Part shown: piece after piece, positions 8,193-16,763 of the stretch
Layout: every line of letters begins with the position of its first letter
Numbering within the stretch: position 1 is the first letter of the stretch
Origin: Candidatus Roizmanbacteria bacterium GW2011_GWC1_37_12
Lineage (GTDB): Bacteria; Patescibacteriota; Microgenomatia; UBA1406; GWC2-37-13
Assembly: GCA_000991135.1 (NCBI GenBank)
Contig: LBST01000003.1
Coordinates: forward strand, 1-64,000
Length of the DNA: 64,000 bases
Reading direction: 5' to 3'
Translations under genes and position numbers: made by a program
The notes under the pieces: model-generated
What the model saw: the letters and a program-made list of their open reading frames with translations, nothing else
The model's database searches: none
What the model was told of the DNA's origin: nothing

Positions 8193-9488
8193 ATGGCGTT
8201 ATTTGTCTGTAAAAATTGCGGCTTCGGTTCAGCCTCATGGTATGGCAAATGTCCTGACTGTGGCAAATGGAATACTTTAACAGAACGACCCGACTTCGGC
8301 CCGCACAGCGGGCCTTCGGCGGGTAAAAAAGAATCCCTTAAAAAAATTTCCGTCACGCCTCTCAAGAAAATCAAAACCCAAGCAAAATCAAGAATTAAAA
8401 CAGGGCTTTTTGAATTTGACCGAGTGCTTGGAGGAGGTTTTGTTCCCGGGGAAGTCATTCTTCTAACAGGAGAGCCGGGTATCGGCAAATCAACTTTGAT
8501 CCTCCAATCTCTAAAAAATATCCGGACTCTTTATATCTCCGGCGAAGAATCAGGAGAACAAGTCAAAAACCGGGCGGATAGACTTGGTGTCGATCTAAAC
8601 CGATTTTTATTTTCAAGTGACCTTCAGGTCGAAGGGATAATCGAATCGGCAAGAGAGATGAAAGACGAAATCGACATCATCGTCATCGACTCTGTACAAA
8701 CAATCTACTCCAAAGAAATCGAAGGCGCCACTGCCAGTATCAGTCAGCTAAAAGAGGTAACAAAATTGCTGGTAAATTTTGCCAAAAGAAATAATGTTAC
8801 CATAATTTTAATAGGTCACATTACCAAAGAAGGTGAAATCGCCGGGCCAAAAAGCCTCGAGCACTTTGTCGACTGCGTCCTTAACTTTGAAGGAGAAAAG
8901 GTTTCTAATTACCGGTTGATTAGGGCTTCGAAAAATCGTTTCGGCGGTACCGATGAAATCGGCATCTTTGAAATGACAGGAAAAGGATTAAAGGAAATCA
9001 GCAACCCTCTGGTTTTCTTGGAGGAAAAAAAATCGCTTGAACCGGGAAAAGCCATCGTCGGTGTCACCGAAGGGCAAAGACCCCTTTTTTTTGAAATCCA
9101 AACTCTGGCCGTCCCTACGGTTTTACCGGTTCCAAGACGAGTCGTCAAAGGATTTGACTACAATAAAGTTTTACTTCTTCTGGCTGTTGTCAGAAAAAAT
9201 TTAAATCTAACACTCGATAATTTTGACATCTATGTCAACGTTGTCGGTGGCGTCTCGATAAAAAGCACCAGCGCGGATTTAGGATTAATAGCCGCTTTAA
9301 TTTCTTCCTTTAAAAACATTCCCCTTTCTCCGTCAACATTATTTATTGGCGAAGTCGGTTTATTAGGCGAGATAAGAAAAACTTATTTTGAAGAAAAAAT
9401 TATCTCTGAAGGAAAACGATTGGGGTTCAGAAAAATTTTCTCGAGTAAAAATTTAAACAGCGTTAAAGACCTAAAAAAAGTCATTTAG
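8193..9488 (+). CDS. radA: DNA repair protein RadA (Sms)
   Basis: A RecA-like ATPase that helps process recombination intermediates. It shows the N-terminal C4 zinc finger (CKNCG, CPDCG, residues 5-24), Walker A GEPGIGKST (about 91-99), Walker B IIVIDSVQT, the RadA-specific KNRFG motif (about 247) and the C-terminal Lon-like domain (GGVSIKSTSADLGLIAALIS). At 431 residues it is close to normal. The linker between zinc finger and ATPase carries a palindrome-encoded insert (DFGPHSGPSAG). It converges with the rodZ-like gene and overlaps it by 8 bases. Confidence 0.95.
   Translation: MALFVCKNCGFGSASWYGKCPDCGKWNTLTERPDFGPHSGPSAGKKESLKKISVTPLKKIKTQAKSRIKTGLFEFDRVLGGGFVPGEVILLTGEPGIGKSTLILQSLKNIRTLYISGEESGEQVKNRADRLGVDLNRFLFSSDLQVEGIIESAREMKDEIDIIVIDSVQTIYSKEIEGATASISQLKEVTKLLVNFAKRNNVTIILIGHITKEGEIAGPKSLEHFVDCVLNFEGEKVSNYRLIRASKNRFGGTDEIGIFEMTGKGLKEISNPLVFLEEKKSLEPGKAIVGVTEGQRPLFFEIQTLAVPTVLPVPRRVVKGFDYNKVLLLLAVVRKNLNLTLDNFDIYVNVVGGVSIKSTSADLGLIAALISSFKNIPLSPSTLFIGEVGLLGEIRKTYFEEKIISEGKRLGFRKIFSSKNLNSVKDLKKVI
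8300..8316 (+). repeat. GC-rich palindrome inside radA
   Basis: GGCCCGC-ACA-GCGGGCC is a perfect 7-bp stem in a gene that is otherwise AT-rich. It is translated in frame as part of DFGPHSGPSAG in the interdomain linker. Confidence 0.75.
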
Positions 9489-10107
9489 ACCTTTTTATAA
9501 ATACTTTTTCCACTTTTGACTTTCTTCCGTTGGCACCTGTTAATTCAATAGTCAATTTGTTTTCCCCATCATGGAGCGGAAAATCATACTCAAAAATGCC
9601 TTCTTTATTTTGATAGACCCGTGCTCCGGAAATCACGACCATGGCGTCTTTTTCTGTCTCTCCGATAATCTTTACTCTGTCTTCACGGAAAAAGCTTCTT
9701 TCCTTAGGAGCTATAATTGTCAATTTTGGCGGAGAAAAATAAAGCTTCAGCTGATACCCAAAATAAAAGACAAAAAAAAGAATAAGAATCATAAATCCCT
9801 GTTTTAAAACTTGTCTCGTTTCCGGAGTCAAATACCGTTGAGAAACTTTTCCTTTAAATCTAACTTCGTCTTTTTTTTCGTAGTCTCGTCGGAAGAAAGC
9901 GGAAATCTTTTTCTCGTCGAGACCAAGCATCTTTGAATAATTCTTGATTATTCCTGTTATGTAGATCTTTGAGGAAAAAAAATCCCATTTGTTTTCCTCA
10001 ATTGCACGAAGGTATTTTTCTCTGACTTTAATTTTTTTTTCGATGTCAAGAAGGGTTAGGCCTTTGTTGATTCGTTCTTTTTGTAAAATCTCACCGACTG
10101 TTGTCAT
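9481..10107 (-). CDS. RodZ-like membrane-anchored HTH protein
   Basis: The N-terminal xre-type helix-turn-helix domain (about residues 4-75, GEILQKERINKGLTLLDIEK) is followed by a basic linker, one membrane helix (GFMILILFFVFYFGYQL, about 110-126) and an extracellular beta domain (KLTIIAPKERSFFREDRVKI) of the glucodextranase-B-like type. This is the RodZ/YmfM layout, a cell-shape factor that links the cytoskeleton to wall synthesis. I use ATG at 10107 rather than the TTG at 10113. It starts 6 bases after the efp stop and probably belongs to the efp transcript. Confidence 0.75.
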   Translation of the reverse strand: MTTVGEILQKERINKGLTLLDIEKKIKVREKYLRAIEENKWDFFSSKIYITGIIKNYSKMLGLDEKKISAFFRRDYEKKDEVRFKGKVSQRYLTPETRQVLKQGFMILILFFVFYFGYQLKLYFSPPKLTIIAPKERSFFREDRVKIIGETEKDAMVVISGARVYQNKEGIFEYDFPLHDGENKLTIELTGANGRKSKVEKVFIKRSK

Positions 10108-10113
10108 ACCCAA

Positions 10114-10677
10114 TTATACTCTCCCGGTATACTCGCCTGTTTCGGGGTTTACGGAAATAGTCTCGCCGACTTTGACAAAAAGCGGGACTAAGACAGTGGC
10201 GCCCGTCTCGACTTTAATGGCTTTTTTGGATCCGCCAGTCACCGTATCTCCTTTGACGGCATCTTGGGCCTCGACGACCTTAAGTCTGACACTCAAAGGC
10301 GGACGGATAGTAAGAGGTTTATCATCATAAAGGTAGACATATATTTTCTCACCTTCTTTAAAAAATTTATAAACGTCGCCGACGATGTTTAGAGGCAGGG
10401 AAAATTGATTATACGTCCTCTCGTCCATAAAATAGAGATTTTCATTATCATGATATAAATACTGCATCTCTATTGATTGGACGTCTAAAACTTCGACCTG
10501 CTCGTTTGACTTATAAGCGTATTCGATATTTTTTCCCGATACTAAATTTTTTATTCTCGCTTTCATCAGAGCCGATCCCTTGCCGGGCGAATAAAAATCA
10601 GCCTTTTGCACCTGCCAGACTTCTCCCTGATAATAAACGAATTCGCCTTTTTTTAAGTTTCCCGCATTAGTTCTCAT
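10114..10677 (-). CDS. efp: translation elongation factor P
   Basis: EF-P relieves ribosome stalling at proline runs. The 187 residues show the KOW-like first domain (LKKGEFVYYQGEVWQVQKAD) and two OB domains ending in the family motif VNPETGEYTGRV. The loop that reaches the peptidyl-transferase centre is YSPGKGSA, with Lys33 at the position of E. coli Lys34, the residue that EpmA modifies. The start overlaps the stop of the epmA-like gene by 4 bases, so the modifier and its target are translationally coupled. Confidence 0.95.
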   Translation of the reverse strand: MRTNAGNLKKGEFVYYQGEVWQVQKADFYSPGKGSALMKARIKNLVSGKNIEYAYKSNEQVEVLDVQSIEMQYLYHDNENLYFMDERTYNQFSLPLNIVGDVYKFFKEGEKIYVYLYDDKPLTIRPPLSVRLKVVEAQDAVKGDTVTGGSKKAIKVETGATVLVPLFVKVGETISVNPETGEYTGRV

Positions 10678-11675
10678 TTGATGTTAATTAATTTTAACTT
10701 ATCAATTGATTTTACATTAGTTAAGGTCATCACTAATCTCTCAAACCCTATCCCCGCTCCTGTGCAATTCGGAAGACCATATTTTAATGCTTCAATGAAT
10801 CCTTTGTCAATCGAATGACTGACCATTTGTGAAAAAAACCTTTTTTCCTGCTCTTTATAATCATTGAGTTCTGTGCAAAAACCGCCGACTTCCAGTCCGT
10901 CGATATAAAATTCGCAACGCTCCGCGGTCTTTCTGTCTTTGGATAACTTTGCTAAAGAAGCTAACTGCTTGGGGTAGTCATACAGTAATGTCGCTCTTCC
11001 ATTTTTACCTAATTTTGGCTCGATCTCTGCTGCCAATATCTGTGAAAATAAATCTTCATATGTGGCACCTGTTATTTTATATCCTTTATTTTTGATTTTT
11101 TTAATAAATAATTTTTCATCGAATAATTCTTTTTTAGATATTTCGGCAAACTTTTCAAAAGCTTGTCCCACCGAATACTTTTCCCACCTGTCAAATTTTA
11201 ACTTTTGACTTGAACTTTTGCCTTTTAATTTTTGCCTTTTGACTTTACTGTCTATAAAACAAAGTAACTCCAGTACTTCATCAGCCATTTCCAAATAATT
11301 AACTCCTAGTTTATAAAACTCCAACATCGTAAATTCAGGTTGGTGCCAGCTCGAATTCGGTTCACTGTTTCTGAAACTCTTGCCTAAGTAATAACAATTA
11401 CCTACTCCTGCCATTAACAGTCTTTTTAAAAATAATTCCGGCGAAGGAGTCAGATAAAGCTTTTCCCTGCCTGCCGGCAGGCAGGTTTTTTCCCAAGATA
11501 ATCTAAATTCTGTCTCAAAAACTTCCAGATATGATTCAGGGATAAGTGCAGGTGACAAAACCGGTAAATCAACTTTAAGATATCCCTTCCTCTTAAAAAA
11601 CTCATACACTGCCTCTTCAACTTTAAGATATACTCTATAGTTTTCTAAATTTTCTAATGAAGTTCTAATTTTCAT
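10674..11675 (-). CDS. epmA: EpmA-like EF-P lysine ligase (LysRS paralogue)
   Basis: A class II synthetase catalytic domain without the N-terminal OB anticodon-binding domain of LysRS; 333 residues, like EpmA/GenX/PoxA. It matches E. coli EpmA in TPSPELFLKRLLMAGVGNCY, SFRNSEPNSSWHQPEFTMLE (motif 2), ASLAKLSKDRKTAERCEFYI and GAGIGFERLVM (motif 3). The function, joining lysine to EF-P, is supported by overlap with efp. I reject the ORF-track start at 11888, because its extra 71 residues are encoded by a palindromic element and by DNA antisense to another gene. Two inserts are visible: CLPAGR from a palindrome and VKRQKLKGKSSSQKLKF from AT-rich words. No epmB is seen in the window. Confidence 0.85.
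   Translation of the reverse strand: MKIRTSLENLENYRVYLKVEEAVYEFFKRKGYLKVDLPVLSPALIPESYLEVFETEFRLSWEKTCLPAGREKLYLTPSPELFLKRLLMAGVGNCYYLGKSFRNSEPNSSWHQPEFTMLEFYKLGVNYLEMADEVLELLCFIDSKVKRQKLKGKSSSQKLKFDRWEKYSVGQAFEKFAEISKKELFDEKLFIKKIKNKGYKITGATYEDLFSQILAAEIEPKLGKNGRATLLYDYPKQLASLAKLSKDRKTAERCEFYIDGLEVGGFCTELNDYKEQEKRFFSQMVSHSIDKGFIEALKYGLPNCTGAGIGFERLVMTLTNVKSIDKLKLINIK
11466..11485 (-). repeat. 20-bp perfect palindrome inside epmA
   Basis: CCTGCCTGCCGGCAGGCAGG is its own reverse complement. In the minus-strand frame it encodes CLPAGR between the catalytic-domain strands ETEFRLSWE and KLYLTPSP, where E. coli EpmA has an unrelated loop. Confidence 0.85.
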
Positions 11676-11688
11676 AATATCAACTAAC

Positions 11689-11747
11689 GTCATTCTGGCA
11701 AGTGAACAAAGTGAACGCGTCCCAGAATCGTAGTTTAATTCTACGAT
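11689..11747 (-). repeat. palindromic element upstream of epmA
   Basis: GTCATTCTGG (11689-11698) pairs with CCCAGAATC (11721-11729), and ATCGTAG (11727-11733) pairs with CTACGAT (11741-11747). The first hairpin matches the argS element, and both give the peptide signature DSG...RMT when read in the open frame. It lies in the short intergenic region. Confidence 0.75.
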
Positions 11748-11759
11748 GTTCTCCGCCTC

Positions 11760-11788
11760 TTGACAACTATTAATTACTTTAGTATTAT
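11760..11788 (+). promoter_or_regulatory. promoter of the 82-aa gene
   Basis: TTGACA (11760-11765), a 17-base spacer and TATTAT (11783-11788). The start codon follows 8 bases later, so a leaderless or nearly leaderless mRNA is expected. Confidence 0.7.
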
Positions 11789-11796
11789 TCACTCTG

Positions 11797-12045
11797 ATGA
11801 TTATAAAAGGGCGACTACATCGACCTAAATACGTTAAGTTAGGCGATCTTGTTACATTGAATTCTACGCTCACTGATATATCAGTCATTGCAAGGGTTAT
11901 ACAAGTATTAAATCGTAGCTTCGAACCTGTAGAAGGAAAAGTCGTATTTCCAAAAGAAGAATACGGGGAAATCGTCGAGTGGCCTTTAGGTAATATTTAT
12001 AAAGTTACTCCGAGTAAATATGACCTTTTACGAGGAAGAAAATAA
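11797..12045 (+). CDS. small hypothetical protein (82 aa)
   Basis: The product is unrecognised. It is strand-rich and basic (KYVKLGDLVTLNSTLTDISV, then EPVEGKVVFPKEEYGEIVEW) and could be a small beta-barrel such as a KOW/SH3-type fold, but that is only an impression. A good -35/-10 pair immediately upstream supports the start. It is divergent from epmA and converges with the dnaJ-like gene, 15 bases away. Confidence 0.6.
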   Translation: MIIKGRLHRPKYVKLGDLVTLNSTLTDISVIARVIQVLNRSFEPVEGKVVFPKEEYGEIVEWPLGNIYKVTPSKYDLLRGRK

Positions 12046-12060
12046 TTATTTAATATTCCT

Positions 12061-12930
12061 CTAAATTTCTGTCTCTAACTCTTCTAAAATCCTTTTCGCC
12101 TTAGAAGAAACGCGCGATGGAGTATTTATTTTAAAAACTACATACTGATCGCCTTTATTATAAGACTGGGGATGAGGGACACCCTGGCCGCGAAGTCGAA
12201 CAGTCGTTCCAGATTGAGTCCCCGGTCTGACTTTGAGTTTCACCATTCCGTTGACTGTTGGCACTTCAACCGCTCCTCCCAATACTGCCAATGAGTAAGA
12301 GATTTCTTTTTCAAAATATACATCCTGACCTTGTCTTTTAAAGTAGGCGTGCGGTTTGACATGAAGGAGCAAATCAAAATCGGAAAATCTAATTCTCATC
12401 CCTTCATCAACTCCTGCAGGGATTTTGATAGTCTTTGTCTCTCCTTTGACAACAACGTCTTTTTTCACGCCGTTGACTGCTTCCTCAAATGTCAAAGTCG
12501 CCTCATAAACGTCGCGACGCTGTTGACGTCTTCTCCCACCAAATGGCGACTGAAAACCGAAAAACTGCTCAAAAATTTCAAAAGGATCGGAAAATCCGCC
12601 AAAGTCAATATTTTCAAAAGGGTTTCCCTCACCTCCAAAATTAGTATAAACTTTAAACGGACCTTGCTGATAGTACTGTTCTCCTGCTCCACCAGGTGAT
12701 GCTCCTGGTCCGCCTCTTTGGAAAGCAGCTTCGCCGTACTGGTCATACATCTGTTTCTTTTGAGGATTAGACAACACTTCAAAAGCCTTGTTGATCTCTT
12801 TGAATTTGTCTGCCGCGTCCGTTGATTTATTACGATCAGGGTGCCACTTTAAAGCCTGCTTTCGATAAGCAGTTTTGATTTCTTGATCACTGGCATTTTT
12901 GGATACGCCAAGGGTTTCGTAATAATCCAT
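12061..12930 (-). CDS. dnaJ: DnaJ-family co-chaperone without zinc finger (CbpA-like)
   Basis: The J domain is at residues 1-70 with HPD at 30-32, followed by a Gly/Phe-rich linker (GGPGASPGGAGEQYY, FGGEGNPFENIDFGGFSDPF) and the C-terminal peptide-binding domains (VPTVNGMVKLKVRPGTQSGT). The four CxxCxGxG repeats of classical DnaJ are absent, so this is the class II form, like CbpA. It stimulates DnaK ATPase and delivers substrates. Its place as last gene of the hrcA-grpE-dnaK group suggests it is the main J-protein. A family A hairpin separates it from dnaK. Confidence 0.9.
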   Translation of the reverse strand: MDYYETLGVSKNASDQEIKTAYRKQALKWHPDRNKSTDAADKFKEINKAFEVLSNPQKKQMYDQYGEAAFQRGGPGASPGGAGEQYYQQGPFKVYTNFGGEGNPFENIDFGGFSDPFEIFEQFFGFQSPFGGRRRQQRRDVYEATLTFEEAVNGVKKDVVVKGETKTIKIPAGVDEGMRIRFSDFDLLLHVKPHAYFKRQGQDVYFEKEISYSLAVLGGAVEVPTVNGMVKLKVRPGTQSGTTVRLRGQGVPHPQSYNKGDQYVVFKINTPSRVSSKAKRILEELETEI

Positions 12931-13057
12931 AAAAATTTCTAATTACTAATTTCTAATTAACCTAAAAAAATCCCAATGACCAATTTTACCAATTAATTGG
13001 TTCATTGGGACTTGGTCATTTTTTAGAAATTAGACCAATTAGATTAATTAGGTTAAT
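12931..13057. repeat. AT-rich inverted-repeat hairpin, family A copy 2 (dnaK-dnaJ)
   Basis: The left arm AATTTCTAATTAACCTAAAA and the right arm AATTAGATTAATTAGGTTAA enclose an inner stem (TCCCAATGACCAA with TTGGTTCATTGGGA). It fills the whole gap between dnaK and dnaJ on their shared transcript and is more diverged than copies 1 and 3. Confidence 0.75.
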
Positions 13058-14965
13058 TTAGTTAACAACCTCTCCTTCTTCAACTTTTCCCTTGTCCGCC
13101 GAAGCCTTGGCGGAGGCGGATTTTTTATCTTCAGATTTTTCTTCTGTTTTTTGTTCTCCACCTTCTGGTTTTTGATTCTGGTACATCGCCTGGCCAATTT
13201 TGGCTAACTCGTCAGACAGATCCTTTGTCTTTGATTCGATTTCCTCTTTTGTTCCTTTTCCGAGAGTTTCCTTTAACTCTTTAATCTTTTTTTCGACATT
13301 TTCCTTGACGTCTTTTGGTGCTTTATCTCCGGCATCTTTTAAGGACTTCTCTGCCACATAAATCATATTGTCTGCCTTATTTCTTACCTCGATTTTTTCT
13401 TTTTCTTCCTTGTCTTTCTCGGCATTTTTCTCTGCTTCTTCTTTCATCTTTTCAATTTCCTCCTTATTCAAACCAGTTGAGCCGGTGATTTTTATTCCTT
13501 GTGATTTGCCAGTGGCTTTGTCTTTGGCGTTAACCGACAAAATACCAGAAGCATCGATGTCAAAAGTCACCTCGATTTGAGGCACGCCTCGTGGCGCCGG
13601 CGGAATGCCGTCGAGAATAAATCGGCCCAATGATTTATTGTCTCGAGCCATCGGCCGCTCTCCCTGCAAAATGTGAATCTCTACCTGAGTCTGATTGTCT
13701 CCAGCTGTCGAGAACGTTTCTGTTTTGGCAGTTGGAATTGTGGTGTTTCTATTAATTAGGGGCGTCAATACGCCGCCTAAAGTTTCCACGCCCAAAGTCA
13801 AAGGCGTGACGTCGAGTAAAACGACGTCCTTGGTCTCGCCGGTTAAAACTCCAGCTTGTACCGCCGCCCCGACCGCCACCACTTCATCCGGATTAACAGA
13901 TTTATTTGGTTCTTTTCCAAAAAATTTCTTGACTTCGGAAACAACCAAAGGCATCCTTGTCATGCCCCCGACCAAAACAATTTCGTCAATTTTAGATACG
14001 TCAACTTTTGCGTCCTTGAGACATTTTTTCACTGGTTCAAATGATTTTTCAACTAATCCTCCCACCAAAGACTCTAGTTTGGCTCGAGTCAGTTTTGTGA
14101 CAAAGTGCAAGGGCTGGCCGTCTTTGACGGTGACAAACGGCAGGTTGACATCGGCCTGCATCGATGAGGACAGCTCGATCTTGGCTTTCTCCGCGGCATC
14201 GCGTAGGCGCTGCAAGGCTTGAGCGTCGTGACGAAGATCGATCCCATTGTCCTTTTTAAACTCATCGGCAAAGTAGTCTAGAATAACTTTATCAAAATCA
14301 TCACCTCCCAGATGGGTATCGCCGTTGGTCGCCTTAACCTGGAAGACTCCTTCTCCCAATTCCAAAATCGTGATATCAAAAGTCCCGCCGCCCAAGTCAT
14401 AGACGGCAATCGTGTGGGCGTGTTTTTTGTCTAAACCATAAGCGAGGGAGGCTGCTGTCGGTTCATTAATGATTCTTACTACTTCCAATCCGGCAATTTC
14501 ACCTGCTTGTTTGGTCGCTTGTCTTTGGGCGTCGTCAAAATAAGCCGGGACTGTAATAACAGCTTTTTCAACTTTTTCACCCAAGTGGGCTTCGGCATCA
14601 GCCTTAATTTTTTGTAAAATCATCGCGGAAATTTCCTGGGGAGTATAGGTCTTTCCTTCAATCTCGACATCAGCCATATTGTCCCTTCCTTCTTTTATCT
14701 TATAAGGAAGCCATTTCATATCGTATTTAACCGACTCGTCGGAAAATCTTCTTCCCATCAATCTTTTAATAGAGAAAATCGTGTTTTTCGGATTAACTAC
14801 CGTTTGTCTTTTTGCCACGTCACCAACGATCCTTTTCACAGGATCAACTACTGACGGAATGACATTCCTTCCTTCAGCTGAATAGATAACTTTGGGTTTT
14901 CCACCCTCCATAACTGCAACACATGAGTTGGTTGTGCCTAGATCGATCCCGATTATTTTTGCCAT
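13058..14965 (-). CDS. dnaK: molecular chaperone DnaK (Hsp70)
   Basis: ATP-dependent chaperone of 635 residues. The N-terminal signature [13 protein letters not shown] starts at residue 5. [15 protein letters not shown] and [10 protein letters not shown] mark the nucleotide-binding domain. [14 protein letters not shown] opens the substrate-binding domain, and a charged helical lid follows. The C terminus is extended by [12 protein letters not shown], encoded by a palindromic element, before a short acidic end. It lies between grpE and the dnaJ-like gene under HrcA/CIRCE control. Confidence 0.98.
   Translation of the reverse strand: MAKIIGIDLGTTNSCVAVMEGGKPKVIYSAEGRNVIPSVVDPVKRIVGDVAKRQTVVNPKNTIFSIKRLMGRRFSDESVKYDMKWLPYKIKEGRDNMADVEIEGKTYTPQEISAMILQKIKADAEAHLGEKVEKAVITVPAYFDDAQRQATKQAGEIAGLEVVRIINEPTAASLAYGLDKKHAHTIAVYDLGGGTFDITILELGEGVFQVKATNGDTHLGGDDFDKVILDYFADEFKKDNGIDLRHDAQALQRLRDAAEKAKIELSSSMQADVNLPFVTVKDGQPLHFVTKLTRAKLESLVGGLVEKSFEPVKKCLKDAKVDVSKIDEIVLVGGMTRMPLVVSEVKKFFGKEPNKSVNPDEVVAVGAAVQAGVLTGETKDVVLLDVTPLTLGVETLGGVLTPLINRNTTIPTAKTETFSTAGDNQTQVEIHILQGERPMARDNKSLGRFILDGIPPAPRGVPQIEVTFDIDASGILSVNAKDKATGKSQGIKITGSTGLNKEEIEKMKEEAEKNAEKDKEEKEKIEVRNKADNMIYVAEKSLKDAGDKAPKDVKENVEKKIKELKETLGKGTKEEIESKTKDLSDELAKIGQAMYQNQKPEGGEQKTEEKSEDKKSASAKASADKGKVEEGEVVN
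13095..13120 (-). repeat. GCCAAGGC-core palindrome inside dnaK
   Basis: Outer stem TCCGCC/GGCGGA around the core GCC-AA-GGC. It is translated as [10 protein letters not shown] in the disordered C-terminal tail. The same core with different but still paired outer stems occurs in uvrC (47004-47029) and between genes at 58697-58725. Confidence 0.8.
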
Positions 14966-14981
14966 ATTTGTTTTTTGAAAT

Positions 14982-15404
14982 TTATAATTTTTTTGATACT
15001 TTAACTTGTGCTACTCTCAAAATCCTATCTCCTAATTTATAACCCTTTCTTAATACTTCCACTACCACATCATCTTTGTCCCCTTTAACTATGTCTATCG
15101 CCTCACTTGTAACCGGATCAAATTGTTTATTCAGTACTTCTATTTCTTCAACTCCAACTTCTTTTAACATCTGAAAAAGATGATCTTTAGCCATTTTTAA
15201 TCCTTGATCTTTGACAAAAACTTCTGCTTTCTCTAAATTATCAAGAAAAGGCAATAATTTTAAAATCAAATTTAAATTGGCGGTTCTTATTAATTGATCC
15301 TTCTCTTCCCTGACTCTTTTTTCAAAGTTCTGATAGTCTGCCAAGGCTCTTAAATATTTATTTTTCCATTCGTCAATTTCTAGTTTCTTTGTTTCTTTTT
15401 TCAT
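14982..15404 (-). CDS. grpE: nucleotide exchange factor GrpE
   Basis: A 140-residue GrpE that speeds ADP release from DnaK. It has the long coiled-coil helix ([20 protein letters not shown]) and a C-terminal beta wing ending in the family motif [20 protein letters not shown]. It is shorter than E. coli GrpE (about 197), lacking most of the disordered N terminus. It overlaps hrcA by 4 bases and precedes dnaK by 16. Confidence 0.95.
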   Translation of the reverse strand: MKKETKKLEIDEWKNKYLRALADYQNFEKRVREEKDQLIRTANLNLILKLLPFLDNLEKAEVFVKDQGLKMAKDHLFQMLKEVGVEEIEVLNKQFDPVTSEAIDIVKGDKDDVVVEVLRKGYKLGDRILRVAQVKVSKKL

Positions 15405-16141
15405 AAATTCTGCTCTTTGGCAATTGTTTCAATTAGATTAGAAAAATATTTTATCTGGGGGATAATTAAATCATAATACATTCTTTTTGAGCCAACTACC
15501 CCAATCATGCCTTTAATTTTTTTTCCTTCAAATTCTCCCCAAACGCTGGCACAAGCGTCAAAAGTAGCGTCGTGGAAATCTTCTTCTCCCAACATGCATT
15601 TAATTTCATCTTCGACTCCAACAAATTCGTCTAAAATTCTTTCCCAAAAATTGACTTCGTCCAGACGGCTGAACAAACTTCGAGACAAATTAAGATCCAA
15701 AAATTCCGGCTGCGTCAATAAATTGGCCATTCCAGAATAATATAAATCTCCATCATTTGTCGTCACAAGAGATAGAAGTCCTGTTCTCTGGGAAAGAACC
15801 TTGACAGCTTGTGAAAGCAGGCGATGACTTTCAGCTCTCTCATCCCAAATGCTGTTTTTGTAAGCGACTTCGTCAGTCGTCGATAGATCTTTCTGCTTCA
15901 TCAGATGTTTAATATAAAATCGAAAGCCTTTGGCAGAAGGGACTCTTCCTGAAGAAAAATGGGTTTTTTTGAGGTAGCTCTTTTTTGCCAACTCAACCAT
16001 TTCATTGCGGATGGTGGCCGGAGAGACGCCGAGTTTGTATTTTTTTTCCAGAATCTCGCTGCCAACGGCAACACCAGTTTCCGAATACTCTTTGATGATT
16101 GTTCTTAAAATGTCTACCTGTCTCTGCGTTAAATCCTCCAT
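15401..16141 (-). CDS. hrcA: heat-inducible transcription repressor HrcA
   Basis: The N-terminal winged helix (LTQRQVDILRTIIKEYSETG, SPATIRNEMVELAKKSYL) binds CIRCE operators, and the rest is the GAF-like and dimerisation domain ending in MIGVVGSKRMYYDLIIPQIK. At 246 residues it is shorter than typical HrcA (about 340), mainly in the insert domain. First gene of the heat-shock operon, with a CIRCE-like operator over its own promoter, so it should be autoregulated. Confidence 0.93.
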   Translation of the reverse strand: MEDLTQRQVDILRTIIKEYSETGVAVGSEILEKKYKLGVSPATIRNEMVELAKKSYLKKTHFSSGRVPSAKGFRFYIKHLMKQKDLSTTDEVAYKNSIWDERAESHRLLSQAVKVLSQRTGLLSLVTTNDGDLYYSGMANLLTQPEFLDLNLSRSLFSRLDEVNFWERILDEFVGVEDEIKCMLGEEDFHDATFDACASVWGEFEGKKIKGMIGVVGSKRMYYDLIIPQIKYFSNLIETIAKEQNL

Positions 16142-16152
16142 AGTTAAATTTT

Positions 16153-16176
16153 ATCAGGTACCGAATGGTACCTGAT
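16153..16176. repeat. palindrome CAGGTACC-GAAT-GGTACCTG upstream of hrcA
   Basis: A 10-bp stem (ATCAGGTACC) with loop GAAT. It lies in the hrcA 5' leader between the operator and the ATG. The same type occurs at 28896-28919 and, with a GC-richer stem, at the tRNA-Tyr 3' end (60813-60836). Confidence 0.8.
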
Positions 16177-16210
16177 TAGCAATCATACATCACGTCTGCT
16201 AACGTGTCAA
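16176..16210 (-). promoter_or_regulatory. hrcA promoter overlapped by CIRCE-like operator
   Basis: On the minus strand, TTGACA (16210-16205), a 17-base spacer and TATGAT (16187-16182) form a near-consensus promoter. Superimposed is TTAGCAATC-N9-GTCTGCTAA (16176-16202), which matches CIRCE (TTAGCACTC-N9-GAGTGCTAA) in spacing and in both outer hexamers. HrcA bound here would block polymerase. Confidence 0.85.
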
Positions 16211-16334
16211 GGGCAATTTTTAACTAACAATTTATATACAAAATTGCCCGCACCCGCCAATAATTTTGGCACGAGGCGTGTTCGAATAGAACTGAAAAGC
16301 CAAGTGCGAAAATTAAGGCGGGAAGGGGTATTTT

Positions 16335-16343
16335 TGCTATAAT
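16335..16343 (+). promoter_or_regulatory. extended -10 promoter of Nudix gene
   Basis: TGC-TATAAT with the hexamer at 16338-16343, 6 bases before the ATG at 16350. There is no clear -35 box. A leaderless mRNA is predicted. Confidence 0.6.
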
Positions 16344-16349
16344 TTAACC

Positions 16350-16763
16350 ATGCTTCAAAAATATCACGTCATCTTGGCAGTCGGCGCCTTTGTCATTAAA
16401 AACAATAAGCTATTAATTGTTAAGAAGTCCCCTCTTGAAAGGGTTGACCCTGGCCTCTGGACAATTCCCGGAGGAAAAATCGAACCAAACGAACCAATTG
16501 TCATCGGTTTAAAAAGGGAGGTTCTCGAGGAAGTCGGTCTCAGAATTAACTCTTTCAAATGGATTGGTGAAGATGTCTTTGAAAGTAACAGCTTTTACTT
16601 TCATGCCCAGCATTTCCTTTGTTACCCACTACACTCTAATATTAGACTAGAGAAAAATCTAGTCGACTTTCATTGGATGGAGAAAAAAGAAATCAATAAC
16701 TTTCAATTTCCAGTAAATATCAAAAAAAGAATTAAGGAAATCTTTGACTATAAGCATGAATAA
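16350..16763 (+). CDS. Nudix hydrolase
   Basis: A 137-residue pyrophosphohydrolase. The Nudix box is PGGKIEPNEPIVIGLKREVL followed by EEVGL (about residues 41-65), with the G, E, RE and EExG positions conserved. The substrate, a nucleoside diphosphate linked to some group, cannot be deduced. It starts a plus-strand run and overlaps the next gene by 8 bases. Confidence 0.85.
   Translation: MLQKYHVILAVGAFVIKNNKLLIVKKSPLERVDPGLWTIPGGKIEPNEPIVIGLKREVLEEVGLRINSFKWIGEDVFESNSFYFHAQHFLCYPLHSNIRLEKNLVDFHWMEKKEINNFQFPVNIKKRIKEIFDYKHE

Noticed and set aside
11676-11888. N-terminal extension of the epmA-like ORF given in the track
   Set aside because: It is encoded by a palindromic element and by the antisense of a gene with its own promoter, and does not resemble the LysRS OB domain.
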